Shown: positions 1 to 7,226 of the stretch, piece after piece | Position numbering within the stretch: the first letter of the stretch is position 1 | How the letters are laid out: every line of letters begins with the position of its first letter | Source of the DNA: Lentisphaera profundi | GTDB taxonomy: Bacteria; Verrucomicrobiota; Lentisphaeria; Lentisphaerales; Lentisphaeraceae | DNA: 64,000 nucleotides | Direction: 5' to 3' | Assembly: GCF_028728065.1 (NCBI RefSeq) | Contig: NZ_CP117811.1 | Location: 186,001-250,000 of the forward strand | The notes under the pieces: generated by a model | Seen by the model: only the letters and a program-made list of their open reading frames with translations | Databases searched by the model: none | What the model was told of the DNA's origin: nothing | Made by a program: the position numbers and the translations under genes

Positions 1-1082
1 ATCTTGGTTCCTGCCTTAATAGTCTTTGGGTAACGAATGATGAGGGGCATTTTTACGGCCGGATTGAGTCCGAGGCGTTTATCAAAGAAGCCGTGCTCGC
101 CGATATACATACCTTGATCTGAGGTGTAGATAATGATGGTATTATCGAGCTCGCCTTCGGCTTCTAAGTAATCGAGTAGACGGCCAATACCTTCGTCAAT
201 TCCTTTGACACAACGCATGTAATCTTTGATATACTTTTGGTAAGTCTGCTTCGCGATTTCCACTTTTGTACCGGTGAATTTTTCGGTACCGGTGGGCCAT
301 TCGCCACTTTGGCCCTTCTTGCCATTTCCAAACCAAAAGGAGAGCGACATCTTGCTGCCTTCATTATGGATACGTGATTGTTTCTTGGGAACGCCGTTGG
401 GATCGCGGGTCGCGTAGTCATCAAAGAGGGTGGTGGGCTCAGGGATTGTTACATCTTTGAATAAATCCTTGTGCCGGGGAGCAAATTCCCAGGGACCATG
501 AGCGGCTTTGTAATGAGTCATCAGTATGAAAGGCTTGGTTTTATCGCGCTGCTTGAGCCAATCAAGTGATATATCAGTGTAAACATCGCTGGAGTAACCC
601 TTATAAGATTTTTTGCCTTCGGAAGTACCTAAGCCGGGGTTAAAATAACTGCCTTGAGAAGTTGTGATCTCGTAGTGATCGAAGCCGTACATATTATCAC
701 CATGAATATGCCATTTACCAATGACTGAAGTAGCATAACCCGCTTTTTTGAGTTGGCCGGGAACGGTGGGCATATCTTTGGTATTGAGATCTTCGCGCAG
801 GGTGACGACGCCGTTTTTGTGGCCGTACATGCCGGTGAGGATTGCGGAACGACTAGGCGCGCAGAGTGAGTTGGTGCAATGAACGTTGGTGAATAAGGCT
901 CCTTCATTTGCGAGCCTATCCATGTTGGGAGTATCAATAAATCCCTTCAGAGTCGTGGAGTAGGCACCGATTGCGGCCGCACTATGGTCATCCGACATAA
1001 TATAGAGGATGTTGGGCTTTTTGTTCTGAGCCATGAGTGAGCCGATTCCGAGACAGAGAGTGAGAGCAAATTTCTTATACAT
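1..1082 (-). CDS. Secreted sulfatase, C-terminus cut by window edge
   Basis: N-terminal 360 residues of a family S1 (formylglycine-dependent) sulfatase, read by translating the minus strand from ATG at 1082; no stop occurs before base 1. A signal peptide (about residues 1-19, ending LMAQN) points to export. The metal-site segment NILYIMSDDH follows, and the maturation motif CAPSR starts at Cys74, the residue converted to formylglycine. A later SDQG segment supplies further metal ligands. It hydrolyses a sulfate ester; the substrate cannot be read. It most resembles the sulfatase half of the fusion at 56434-59493 (shared GEH..DKR segment and similar PFI/PLIIRYPK stretch), so the two are probably the same S1 subfamily. 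No copy of the window's ECF-type promoter was found upstream. Confidence 0.93.
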   Translation of the reverse strand, partial: MYKKFALTLCLGIGSLMAQNKKPNILYIMSDDHSAAAIGAYSTTLKGFIDTPNMDRLANEGALFTNVHCTNSLCAPSRSAILTGMYGHKNGVVTLREDLNTKDMPTVPGQLKKAGYATSVIGKWHIHGDNMYGFDHYEITTSQGSYFNPGLGTSEGKKSYKGYSSDVYTDISLDWLKQRDKTKPFILMTHYKAAHGPWEFAPRHKDLFKDVTIPEPTTLFDDYATRDPNGVPKKQSRIHNEGSKMSLSFWFGNGKKGQSGEWPTGTEKFTGTKVEIAKQTYQKYIKDYMRCVKGIDEGIGRLLDYLEAEGELDNTIIIYTSDQGMYIGEHGFFDKRLGLNPAVKMPLIIRYPKTIKAGTK

Positions 1083-1220
1083 AAATAGTTTTTCCTAAAG
1101 TAAAATTAAGATGAATTCTTATTTATCTATTACAGAACTAAAGGGCCTGATTAGACTAGAAACTAATCTTTTATGGTTTAAAAACAGGAAGTGGGGCGCG
1201 GTCGTAGGAGTGATATTTTG

Positions 1221-1243
1221 GGTACGCCAAGCACTAGCTTGGC
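1221..1243 (-). repeat. GCCAAGC hairpin repeat, copy 1
   Basis: GGTAC followed by the palindrome GCCAAGCACTAGCTTGGC. On the minus strand it reads hairpin + GTACC, the same order as the other copies, and it is an uninterrupted version of the site occupied by the intron. Confidence 0.75.
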
Positions 1244-1372
1244 CGAAGTGTCGAAAAATTTAATACTATCATTATCTAATGCCGAGTAAGCCCTTGGCGG
1301 GAGTGATATAGATACTCGGGGTCGGCCCCGAAGCCCGTGAGGTTTGCCACCCTCAATGGTCGGTAAAAAAAA

Positions 1373-1394
1373 GCCAAGCTGGTGCTTGGCGTAC
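1373..1394 (+). repeat. GCCAAGC hairpin repeat, copy 2 (intron 5' exon)
   Basis: Hairpin GCCAAGCTGGTGCTTGGC plus GTAC, ending exactly where the group II intron starts. The continuation CCAGAAC is found at 3277, after the intron. Confidence 0.8.
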
Positions 1395-1849
1395 GTGCGC
1401 CTGAGAGCGCACACAATCAGTGAGGTGAAAGTCCTCATCAACAAAGGCTGATTATGTTGTAGTCGAACCAAACTGCGTTGTCGTGAGGCGGGGTGGGGAG
1501 CAAGGTAAGGCGAAACAGCAGTCCGTAGGATGACGAACTCGATTCGGCTTTATAGTACTGGCGAGCCTGCGTACGCTTGGCGAAGCTTGGAACAGAATGA
1601 AAAAAAAAAAAGTAGTTCTGAAAATCCTCTATGCTGAATATCAGCGAGTAGCAAAGCAGTAGAGGAAGTCTATAGGGTGGTTGGAGACGGAATGCCGTGA
1701 AGGTTGTGTGACGTTAATCAGGGAGATCTGCATGTGCAGTGCAATAAGGCATGCAGAAGTCAGAGCTCTCATAGTAGCGTAGAAGGCGGTGAAAGCCGTT
1801 AGAGCGAAGGGGAGTAGGAAGATGAAACTGAAAAGGAAAGACTGAAGGA

Positions 1850-3196
1850 ATGAAACAACTGTCAGAGACGACTAAACATTTATGGGAGCAGTTAGGGCGT
1901 GCCGAAGAAATTCGTGCGTGGGCCTCGACTTCAGTCTGGACGGATCAGATGCTGGGAACTCTTGAAACAAGAGTTGAAGGTAGAAAATGGTATAGCTTAA
2001 TCGATAAAGTAATGAAAAAAGTAAATCTTATGGAAGCCTGGGAATCAGTTCGTGTAAACGGGGGGAGTCACGGGGTGGATATGGTGAGCTTGGATCGTTA
2101 CGAATCAGAGCTAGAGCACAATATTGAACACTTGATGGAGCAGTTGCAGGCGGGGACGTACCTGCCGCAATGCGTTCGCAGGGTAGAAATTCCGAAAGCA
2201 GACGGTAAAACGCGTGCTTTGGGGATACCGACCGTGCGAGATAGGCTTGTTCAGACTGCGCTAAAGAATGTTATTGAACCGATATATGATGTGGATTTCT
2301 CTGCACAGAGTTTTGGCTTTCGTCCGCAACGGGGATGCAAAGATGCGCTTCGGCGGGTTCATCACCTACTTGCACAGGGTCAGCTCTATGTCGTTGATGC
2401 GGATATTCAAAGTTACTTTGATATGATACCGCACGACAAACTCATGGAACGAGTTAAAGAGAAAATAAGCGATGGCAGGATCCTAGATCTTATAGAAGCA
2501 TTCCTCAAAGCAGGGATATTCGACGGAATCAAGGAATGGGAACCCGAGAAAGGGACTCCGCAAGGAGGCGTAATTAGCCCACTGCTCGCCAATATTTATC
2601 TCGATGAATTCGACCATAGGATGACAGAGGCTGGTTTTGAAATAGTGAGGTATGCGGATGACTTTCTGGTGATGTGTGATAATGCAAAATCGGCCAAGCG
2701 GGGCTTACGCAAGATCAAGCGTTGGATGAAGGCCCATGGTCTGAATCTCCACCCCGATAAAACCCGAATTGCCGACATGAGTCAACAGGATGAGTACTTT
2801 GAATTTCTAGGCTATCACTTTGAACGCTCGAAAAGAACGGGCAGGATAAATAGGTGGCCACGAAAACAGAGTATGGCTAAAATTAAAGAAACCGTGCGAA
2901 AGCGTACGAGGCGATGCAACTGGCAGTCTATAGAAGAAATCATTAAAGATCTCAGGCCCAGCCTCAGAGGCTGGTATGAGTACTTCAAACATTCCAATCG
3001 TTGGGCGATGCTCGAAGTTGATGCTTTCTTTCGAAGAAGGTTGCGTAGTATAATCGCTAAGTATAACCGCAAGAAAGGGACACATCGGATTATCGATAAC
3101 AGGAAATATACCAAGAAATACTTTGTAGAGCTAGGGTTCTTTTCACTGGAAGAGGCCTGGCTACTGGAATCTCAGTCTCTTCGGAGTAAACATTGA
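1850..3196 (+). CDS. ltrA: Group II intron reverse transcriptase/maturase
   Basis: A 448-residue intron-encoded protein with a full reverse transcriptase domain: DADIQSYFD (about 183-191), GTPQGGVISPLLANI (about 235-249) and the catalytic YADD at 268-271. The maturase X domain follows (GWYEYF near 364). The protein ends about 80 residues later with no recognisable HNH endonuclease, as in introns that target hairpins or single-stranded DNA. It should bind its own intron RNA, assist splicing and reverse-transcribe the intron into new sites. An AAGGA-like ribosome binding site precedes the ATG. It lies in domain IV of the surrounding intron, and the reading frame is intact, so the element may still be active. 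Confidence 0.95.
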   Translation: MKQLSETTKHLWEQLGRAEEIRAWASTSVWTDQMLGTLETRVEGRKWYSLIDKVMKKVNLMEAWESVRVNGGSHGVDMVSLDRYESELEHNIEHLMEQLQAGTYLPQCVRRVEIPKADGKTRALGIPTVRDRLVQTALKNVIEPIYDVDFSAQSFGFRPQRGCKDALRRVHHLLAQGQLYVVDADIQSYFDMIPHDKLMERVKEKISDGRILDLIEAFLKAGIFDGIKEWEPEKGTPQGGVISPLLANIYLDEFDHRMTEAGFEIVRYADDFLVMCDNAKSAKRGLRKIKRWMKAHGLNLHPDKTRIADMSQQDEYFEFLGYHFERSKRTGRINRWPRKQSMAKIKETVRKRTRRCNWQSIEEIIKDLRPSLRGWYEYFKHSNRWAMLEVDAFFRRRLRSIIAKYNRKKGTHRIIDNRKYTKKYFVELGFFSLEEAWLLESQSLRSKH

Positions 3197-3201
3197 CCGG
3201 A

Positions 3202-3234
3202 GAGCCGTATGCGGGAGATCCGCACGTGCGGTTC
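3202..3234 (+). ncRNA. Group II intron domain V
   Basis: A 33-base hairpin beginning GAGCCGTATGCGGGAG, with lower-stem pairing to CGTGCGGTTC. This is the catalytic core of group II introns, six bases after the maturase stop codon. Confidence 0.85.
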
Positions 3235-3287
3235 GGAAGGAGGGGAGGCTCCGCAAGGAGCTTTCCCTACCCTTATCCAGAACAAAA

Positions 3288-3311
3288 CCAAGCTGGTACT
3301 TGGAGTACCCA
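3288..3311 (+). repeat. GCCAAGC hairpin repeat, degenerate copy 3
   Basis: CCAAGCTGGTACTTGG followed by AGTACCC. One stem pair is weakened relative to the other copies. It lies 12 bases downstream of the intron 3' end. Confidence 0.6.
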
Positions 3312-3333
3312 GGGAGGAGTAGCTCATGGTGGC

Positions 3334-3363
3334 AAAAAAAATCCCGCAGCAAGGCTGCGGGAT
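3334..3363 (-). terminator. Rho-independent terminator after sulfatase
   Basis: Perfect 10-bp stem ATCCCGCAGC / GCTGCGGGAT with an AAG loop. On the minus strand it is followed by a run of eight T. It lies about 95 bases past the stop codon of the minus-strand sulfatase at 3457-4977. Confidence 0.8.
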
Positions 3364-3418
3364 AGAACTCTAGATAGAAAGATTGGTGTACCCAGAACAT
3401 TGCTGTATTCAGAAGAAG

Positions 3419-3441
3419 AAAAAGCCAAGCAGGTGCTTGGC
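3419..3441 (-). terminator. GCCAAGC hairpin repeat acting as terminator
   Basis: Repeat hairpin GCCAAGCAGGTGCTTGGC (3424-3441) preceded by five A. On the minus strand this is stem-loop plus T-run, 16 bases past the sulfatase stop at 3457. It suggests the repeat can double as a terminator. Confidence 0.7.
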
Positions 3442-3456
3442 TTTCCCAGAATCTAT

Positions 3457-4977
3457 TTAATCTTCTTCGTCGTAGATCCTGTAGTCAGGATGGTTGTAGA
3501 GTTGTTTTCTAGCGAGCTCTTCGATGCTATTATTTGCGGTCCATTTTTTGCCATACTTAGATGAGAAAAAGGGGTGGTCCGGTTCTAAATGATTCGGAAG
3601 CTGAGTGATGAGATCTTGAAATTTTTTCTTCGCAGTGCTGTGTTCAGGGTTATTGTCTACGCGTTTGTAAGCTTCACCAAAACGTTTGTCAGCAGTGTAG
3701 TAGAGGCGACCATCGGGCTTGCCGTAAAGAGCTGAGCGAGCTTCGAGTAAATGAGTTTTTGTACGGAAGATTTGCACTGGTCCGGTATAGGCATAAATCC
3801 ATTCACGGTGAGTATCGCTCTTGCCAGTTAAGAATGAAACTTGGCTTTTACCGTCAAAAGGGACATCTTTTGGAAAAGGAACTCCAGCCATTTCGAGGAG
3901 AGTAGGAGCTACGTCAGAAAAGTCAGTGAGTTCTTCGCTCATGCCACGTTGTTTAACACCAGGGCCACATACGAGAAAGGGAACGTGAACGCCACGCTCA
4001 ACCGCTCTATCTTTTGCGGTTGATGCGGTGCCATTATCGGCACAGAAAATGAAGTAGGTATTATCATAGATATCGAGATCTTTAGCTTTCTGTACGACTT
4101 TTCCCACGAGCTTATCCATATATTGGATGAGATTGACAAAACGTTGTTTTTGCTTCTTGCTATATTCCCCCAAGATTCGTTCTTTATCTTCCTTGCTCAT
4201 ACCTTTGACATCGGGCTTCTTGAGCTCGATATCCATGGCAAGGCCGTTATCAGGAGTCGTTGAGTAGGGACCGTGAGGAATGACGATGGGCCAGTAAGCC
4301 ATGAAGGGCTGATTATTTTTGGCTTTGCGTTCCATGAAATCCATGATGAATTCGCAGCGTTGATCGGGGCCGAAATCTTTTTCAGTAGCATCAAGGTATT
4401 TGCCATTTTGTACTGTTGACGGGTACCAATAACGGTTGTCGGCTAGTTTTACATCCTTGCGGCGTCCTTGAGCTACGACGTCGATATCAAAGTGCTGCTT
4501 GATTTTATCCGGGCCTTCATAGATGCAGTACTCGTCAAAACCAACTTCTTGTTCATAGGGTTCGCGAGCACTACAATGCCATTTACCTGCAACGGCAGTT
4601 TTGTATCCGCCTTCCGAGAGTAATTTGGCCCAGCTATGTTGCTTGGTAAAGAGTGTGCCACGTGAATCAAAGGCCCACATATCATTGCGGAAAGCTCCCG
4701 TTCGATTGGCGTAAACACCAGTCATAATCAGGGCACGTGAAGGTCCACAAATGGCGGGTGCGAAGCAGGTTTTAAACTGCACGCCGTCGGCGCCAATTTT
4801 ATCGATATTGGGGGTTTGGGCTGAATGTGATTGGCCGTATGAAGAGAACATATCGGCACCGACATCATCGGCGAGAATAAGGACGATATTGGGTTTCTTA
4901 TCAGCGGCTTTCGCAAGGGGTGTTAATGTACTTGCGAAGCCAGCAAGTGCCGTGAGGATGATGGAGTTTATTTTCAT
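3457..4977 (-). CDS. Secreted sulfatase
   Basis: A 506-residue family S1 sulfatase with a signal peptide (about 1-24, ending AKAA). The metal-binding LADDVGAD segment is near residue 36 and the formylglycine motif CGPSR starts at Cys77. A second metal-binding segment, CADNGT, and the RGVHVPFLV stretch complete the catalytic domain. It should cleave sulfate esters from a polysaccharide outside the cytoplasm. It is closest to the two tandem sulfatases at 38074-39561 and 40850-42337 (shared DDVG, ICGxSRA and TDFSDxxPT segments), so all three are probably one subfamily. The ATG at 4977 has an AAAGG ribosome binding site. Two terminators follow the stop. Confidence 0.95.
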   Translation of the reverse strand: MKINSIILTALAGFASTLTPLAKAADKKPNIVLILADDVGADMFSSYGQSHSAQTPNIDKIGADGVQFKTCFAPAICGPSRALIMTGVYANRTGAFRNDMWAFDSRGTLFTKQHSWAKLLSEGGYKTAVAGKWHCSAREPYEQEVGFDEYCIYEGPDKIKQHFDIDVVAQGRRKDVKLADNRYWYPSTVQNGKYLDATEKDFGPDQRCEFIMDFMERKAKNNQPFMAYWPIVIPHGPYSTTPDNGLAMDIELKKPDVKGMSKEDKERILGEYSKKQKQRFVNLIQYMDKLVGKVVQKAKDLDIYDNTYFIFCADNGTASTAKDRAVERGVHVPFLVCGPGVKQRGMSEELTDFSDVAPTLLEMAGVPFPKDVPFDGKSQVSFLTGKSDTHREWIYAYTGPVQIFRTKTHLLEARSALYGKPDGRLYYTADKRFGEAYKRVDNNPEHSTAKKKFQDLITQLPNHLEPDHPFFSSKYGKKWTANNSIEELARKQLYNHPDYRIYDEED

Positions 4978-4988
4978 ATTAGACCTTT

Positions 4989-5103
4989 AATTTATAGAGA
5001 TTTATTTGTGCCAAGCAGGTGCTTGGCGATCCCAGTGTTGATTTATAGAGTTTTGTTTGTGCCAAGCAGGTGCTTGGCGATTCCAGTTTTAATTTATAGA
5101 GTT
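4989..5103 (+). repeat. 51-bp tandem repeat carrying GCCAAGC hairpins
   Basis: Two full units and a partial third of an AT-rich sequence (TTTATAGAG...TTTGTGCCAAGCAGG...). Each full unit holds the palindrome GCCAAGCAGGTGCTTGGC (5010-5027 and 5061-5078) followed by GATYCCAG. It fills the gap between a sulfatase and a prepilin-type gene, both on the minus strand. Confidence 0.85.
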
Positions 5104-5104
5104 A

Positions 5105-5809
5105 TTAGCGCAAGCTATCCCACATTGTGTTGAACATTGATGCATTGCTCCAAGGGTCTACACCGCTACCAGCATAGGTGGTGGCGTGTGGTATAGCTCG
5201 AACTGAACCATCGGGAAATATATGGTTGAATTTAAACTTGCCATGACTCCAGGGATAATCTCCATTCACGGTGCCTCTTTGAATGACATTCATTTTCATC
5301 ATGGCGGAGTTCCATTTTCCAATTGTATTGCCTGGATTGTGCCGCTCAGTGATGATAATTGTATCAGAAGGGTAAGTGAAATCGCTAAGTGTTAGGCTTT
5401 CGCCCGAGCCTTCATCGATGGCTCCGCGTTTACTGCTTTGTCTGCCACTGAGTATACCCTGAATAGCGCTGTAGGAGCGGTTACGGTTGGTGCCAGTATC
5501 AGTTTCATCAGTAGGACATGAGTAGAGTTTTCCATCGGTGTTGGATGTGCGGCCGTCATAACCTGTGCCGAGGAATTTATCGTAGGTGATGCGATTGAAG
5601 TGTCCAGGCAGGTGGCCTTTGTTATCTTCTGCGTACATGAAAATTGCAGTAATTATTTGTTTTTGGTTATTTTTGCATACGGTGATTTTGGCGCGCTTAC
5701 GTGCTTTACTTAGGCTTGGTAAAAGAAGGCTCGCGAGTATGCCGATGATGGCAACGATTACGAGTAGCTCGATTAAGGAAAAATTCTGTTTCTTTTTGTT
5801 ACTTGTCAT
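5105..5809 (-). CDS. Prepilin-type N-terminal cleavage/methylation protein
   Basis: A 234-residue protein starting with a basic leader and a class III signal ([20 protein letters not shown]) cleaved by prepilin peptidase, with the Glu5-type residue and a long hydrophobic helix. The rest is a soluble domain with CPTDE, a WSHGKFKFNHIFPDGS segment and a C-terminal MWDSLR. These are pseudopilin-like exported proteins that are abundant in Lentisphaerae; individual roles are unknown. The product is likely anchored in the inner membrane and could assemble with a type II secretion or pilus machine. It is paralogous to the truncated gene at 5961-6533 and the broken gene at 15082-15828. Confidence 0.9.
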   Translation of the reverse strand: MTSNKKKQNFSLIELLVIVAIIGILASLLLPSLSKARKRAKITVCKNNQKQIITAIFMYAEDNKGHLPGHFNRITYDKFLGTGYDGRTSNTDGKLYSCPTDETDTGTNRNRSYSAIQGILSGRQSSKRGAIDEGSGESLTLSDFTYPSDTIIITERHNPGNTIGKWNSAMMKMNVIQRGTVNGDYPWSHGKFKFNHIFPDGSVRAIPHATTYAGSGVDPWSNASMFNTMWDSLR

Positions 5810-5960
5810 ATGCGCTCTCTCATAAAGGTTTATCTAGCATTTTTTTTTAAGCTATATAAAAGGCTACAGAATGAAAAAGATGATTTGGATCTGTGGAGAA
5901 TTTTTTTATATAAAAAAGATAATTAAATTGTATTTCTTAGTCTTAATTAAGAAATTGCTT

Positions 5961-6533
5961 TTAGCGTTGGGCATCCCACATGGTGTTATTGTTGCTCCAA
6001 GGATCTTTGCCTGTATCTAAATATGTGGACATATAGTGAGTTCCTTTAGCCGAGCCATCGGCAAAAAGATAATTAAATTTAAATTGCTCATGACTCCAAG
6101 TGAGGTTGCCGTTGCTTGTGAATGTCTGTACGTCTTGTGCTCGCATAACGCCAAAGCTCTGGCGCCCGAGGCGGTTCTTCCAGTAATGAAATTCTCCCGT
6201 CATAATCGTTGTTGTAGGGAATTTGACATTGCTTAATGGCATAGTCGCTCCACTACCTTCGACAACCATGCCACGTTTAGAGGCTTGGTTTCCATTTAAA
6301 ACTCCCTGAATCATACTGTAAGAGCGGAGTATATTTGGATCATTTTTGTTACTTTTGTCGGTCGGGCATTGATAGAGAGGTGCAGGTGAACCTGGGTAAT
6401 TATTCTTCATTTGAGTATCAGTTAGGTTTCTACCATCGTAGCCATTTCCTAAAAAATCATCAAAAGTTCTAGCGTAACGTTGACCAGGAACGTAATTATA
6501 TTTACAGTGAGTGTGGCCGTTTTTGGATATCAT
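5961..6533 (-). pseudogene. Prepilin-like protein lacking its N-terminus
   Basis: A 190-residue ORF that aligns along its length with residues from about 55 to the end of the neighbour at 5105-5809 (FLGNGYDGR, CPTDKSN, RSYSMIQGVL, WSHEQFKFNYLFADGS, MWDAQR). The class III signal and hydrophobic helix are absent. An in-frame stop lies seven codons before the ATG, and the region upstream is the leader of the divergent sigma factor gene. Without the helix the product could not be exported by the prepilin route, so it is probably a remnant. A cytosolic product cannot be excluded because the remaining frame is clean. Confidence 0.7.
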
Positions 6534-6620
6534 TAGTGTATGGGAAAGACTTATTTCTCCTATTATCAGTTAAAAAAAGTTTTGGAGAATGTAGTATTTA
6601 ATAACTGACTACCGAGGACA

Positions 6621-7226
6621 ATGATTATGACTGATCCCTATGTGACCCGCCAAACACTGCTTCAACGAGTACAGAACCCCGATGATGAACGAGCCTGGGA
6701 AGACTTTGTGGCTTACTACGAAAACTTCATCTATATGGTTTTGCGCCGCATGTGTTATAATCATGAAGATCATCCAGATTTAGTACAAGATATCCTGCTA
6801 AAACTTTGGGAAAAGTTAAAGACTTATGATGTCGAGAAAAGTAAATTTCGTACTTGGTTGGGTACGGTCATACGCAATACCTTCATCAATTATTTAGATA
6901 AAAAATCTCGTCGTCAAAAACGTGAAGATTTGATTTCGGATCCCTCAATGCGTGAAATGCTTTATGCGGAGAATGGAGATGAATTAGATCTTTTTATTCA
7001 TCGTGAGTGGGAGCTTTACGCGAGGACATTAGCGATGGAACGTATAAAAGATCACTTTTCAGAGAAAGCACTTATGGTTTTTGATCGCATGTTAGATAAT
7101 ATCCCTGTGGGTCAGATTGCCGAAGAACTGGACCTCGGCTCTAGCAGTGTCTACAAAATGGGCGAAAGAGTAAAAAATCGCCTGCGAGAAGAAATTAAAT
7201 TGATTCGTAAGGAATTGGAATTTTAA
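6621..7226 (+). CDS. ECF-type RNA polymerase sigma factor
   Basis: A 201-residue sigma-70 family protein with only regions 2 and 4. Region 2 contains DLVQDILLKLWEKL and FRTWLGTVIRNTFINYL (core binding and -10 recognition). Region 4 is the C-terminal helix-turn-helix (VGQIAEELDLGSSSVYKMGERVKNRL). A TTG-initiated transmembrane kinase follows with no gap, so the two are translationally coupled. That pairing suggests phosphorylation rather than a classical anti-sigma factor controls it. It opens a plus-strand cluster that includes DUF1552/DUF1592 genes and a zinc-ribbon pseudo-sulfatase. Two ATGs (6621, 6627) are possible starts. Confidence 0.93.
   Translation: MIMTDPYVTRQTLLQRVQNPDDERAWEDFVAYYENFIYMVLRRMCYNHEDHPDLVQDILLKLWEKLKTYDVEKSKFRTWLGTVIRNTFINYLDKKSRRQKREDLISDPSMREMLYAENGDELDLFIHREWELYARTLAMERIKDHFSEKALMVFDRMLDNIPVGQIAEELDLGSSSVYKMGERVKNRLREEIKLIRKELEF

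Larger units (their letters stand above)
1083..1394. other. Intergenic region with hairpin repeats
   Basis: No credible gene. It holds the upstream region of the minus-strand sulfatase and two copies of a dispersed hairpin repeat (1221-1243, inverted, and 1373-1394). The second copy is directly followed by the 5' end of the group II intron. The A-run at 1365-1372 would make the second hairpin a rho-independent terminator when read on the minus strand. Confidence 0.6.
1395..3276 (+). mobile_element. Group II intron (complete, about 1.88 kb)
   Basis: The 5' end GTGCGC matches the group II consensus GUGYG. The ORF at 1850-3196 sits in domain IV. Domain V is visible at 3202-3234 (starts GAGCCGTATGCGG, contains the AGC triad, ends CGGTTC), followed by a domain VI hairpin (about 3240-3276). 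Boundaries are supported by comparison: joining 1394 to 3277 gives hairpin-GTAC-CCAG, which matches uninterrupted copies of the same repeat (hairpin-GATCCCAG at 5010, GTACCCA next to the copies at 1226 and 3288). The insertion lies four bases after a stem-loop, as in introns that home to terminator-like hairpins (group IIC). The subclass was not determined. Confidence 0.9.

Noticed and set aside
1178-1471. Minus-strand ORF across the intron 5' boundary
   Set aside because: It spans hairpin repeats and the intron start, which cannot be one gene in the uninterrupted state.
3193-3564. ORF overlapping the maturase end
   Set aside because: It crosses intron domains V and VI, two hairpin repeats and a terminator. 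The sequence is explained by RNA structure and repeats.
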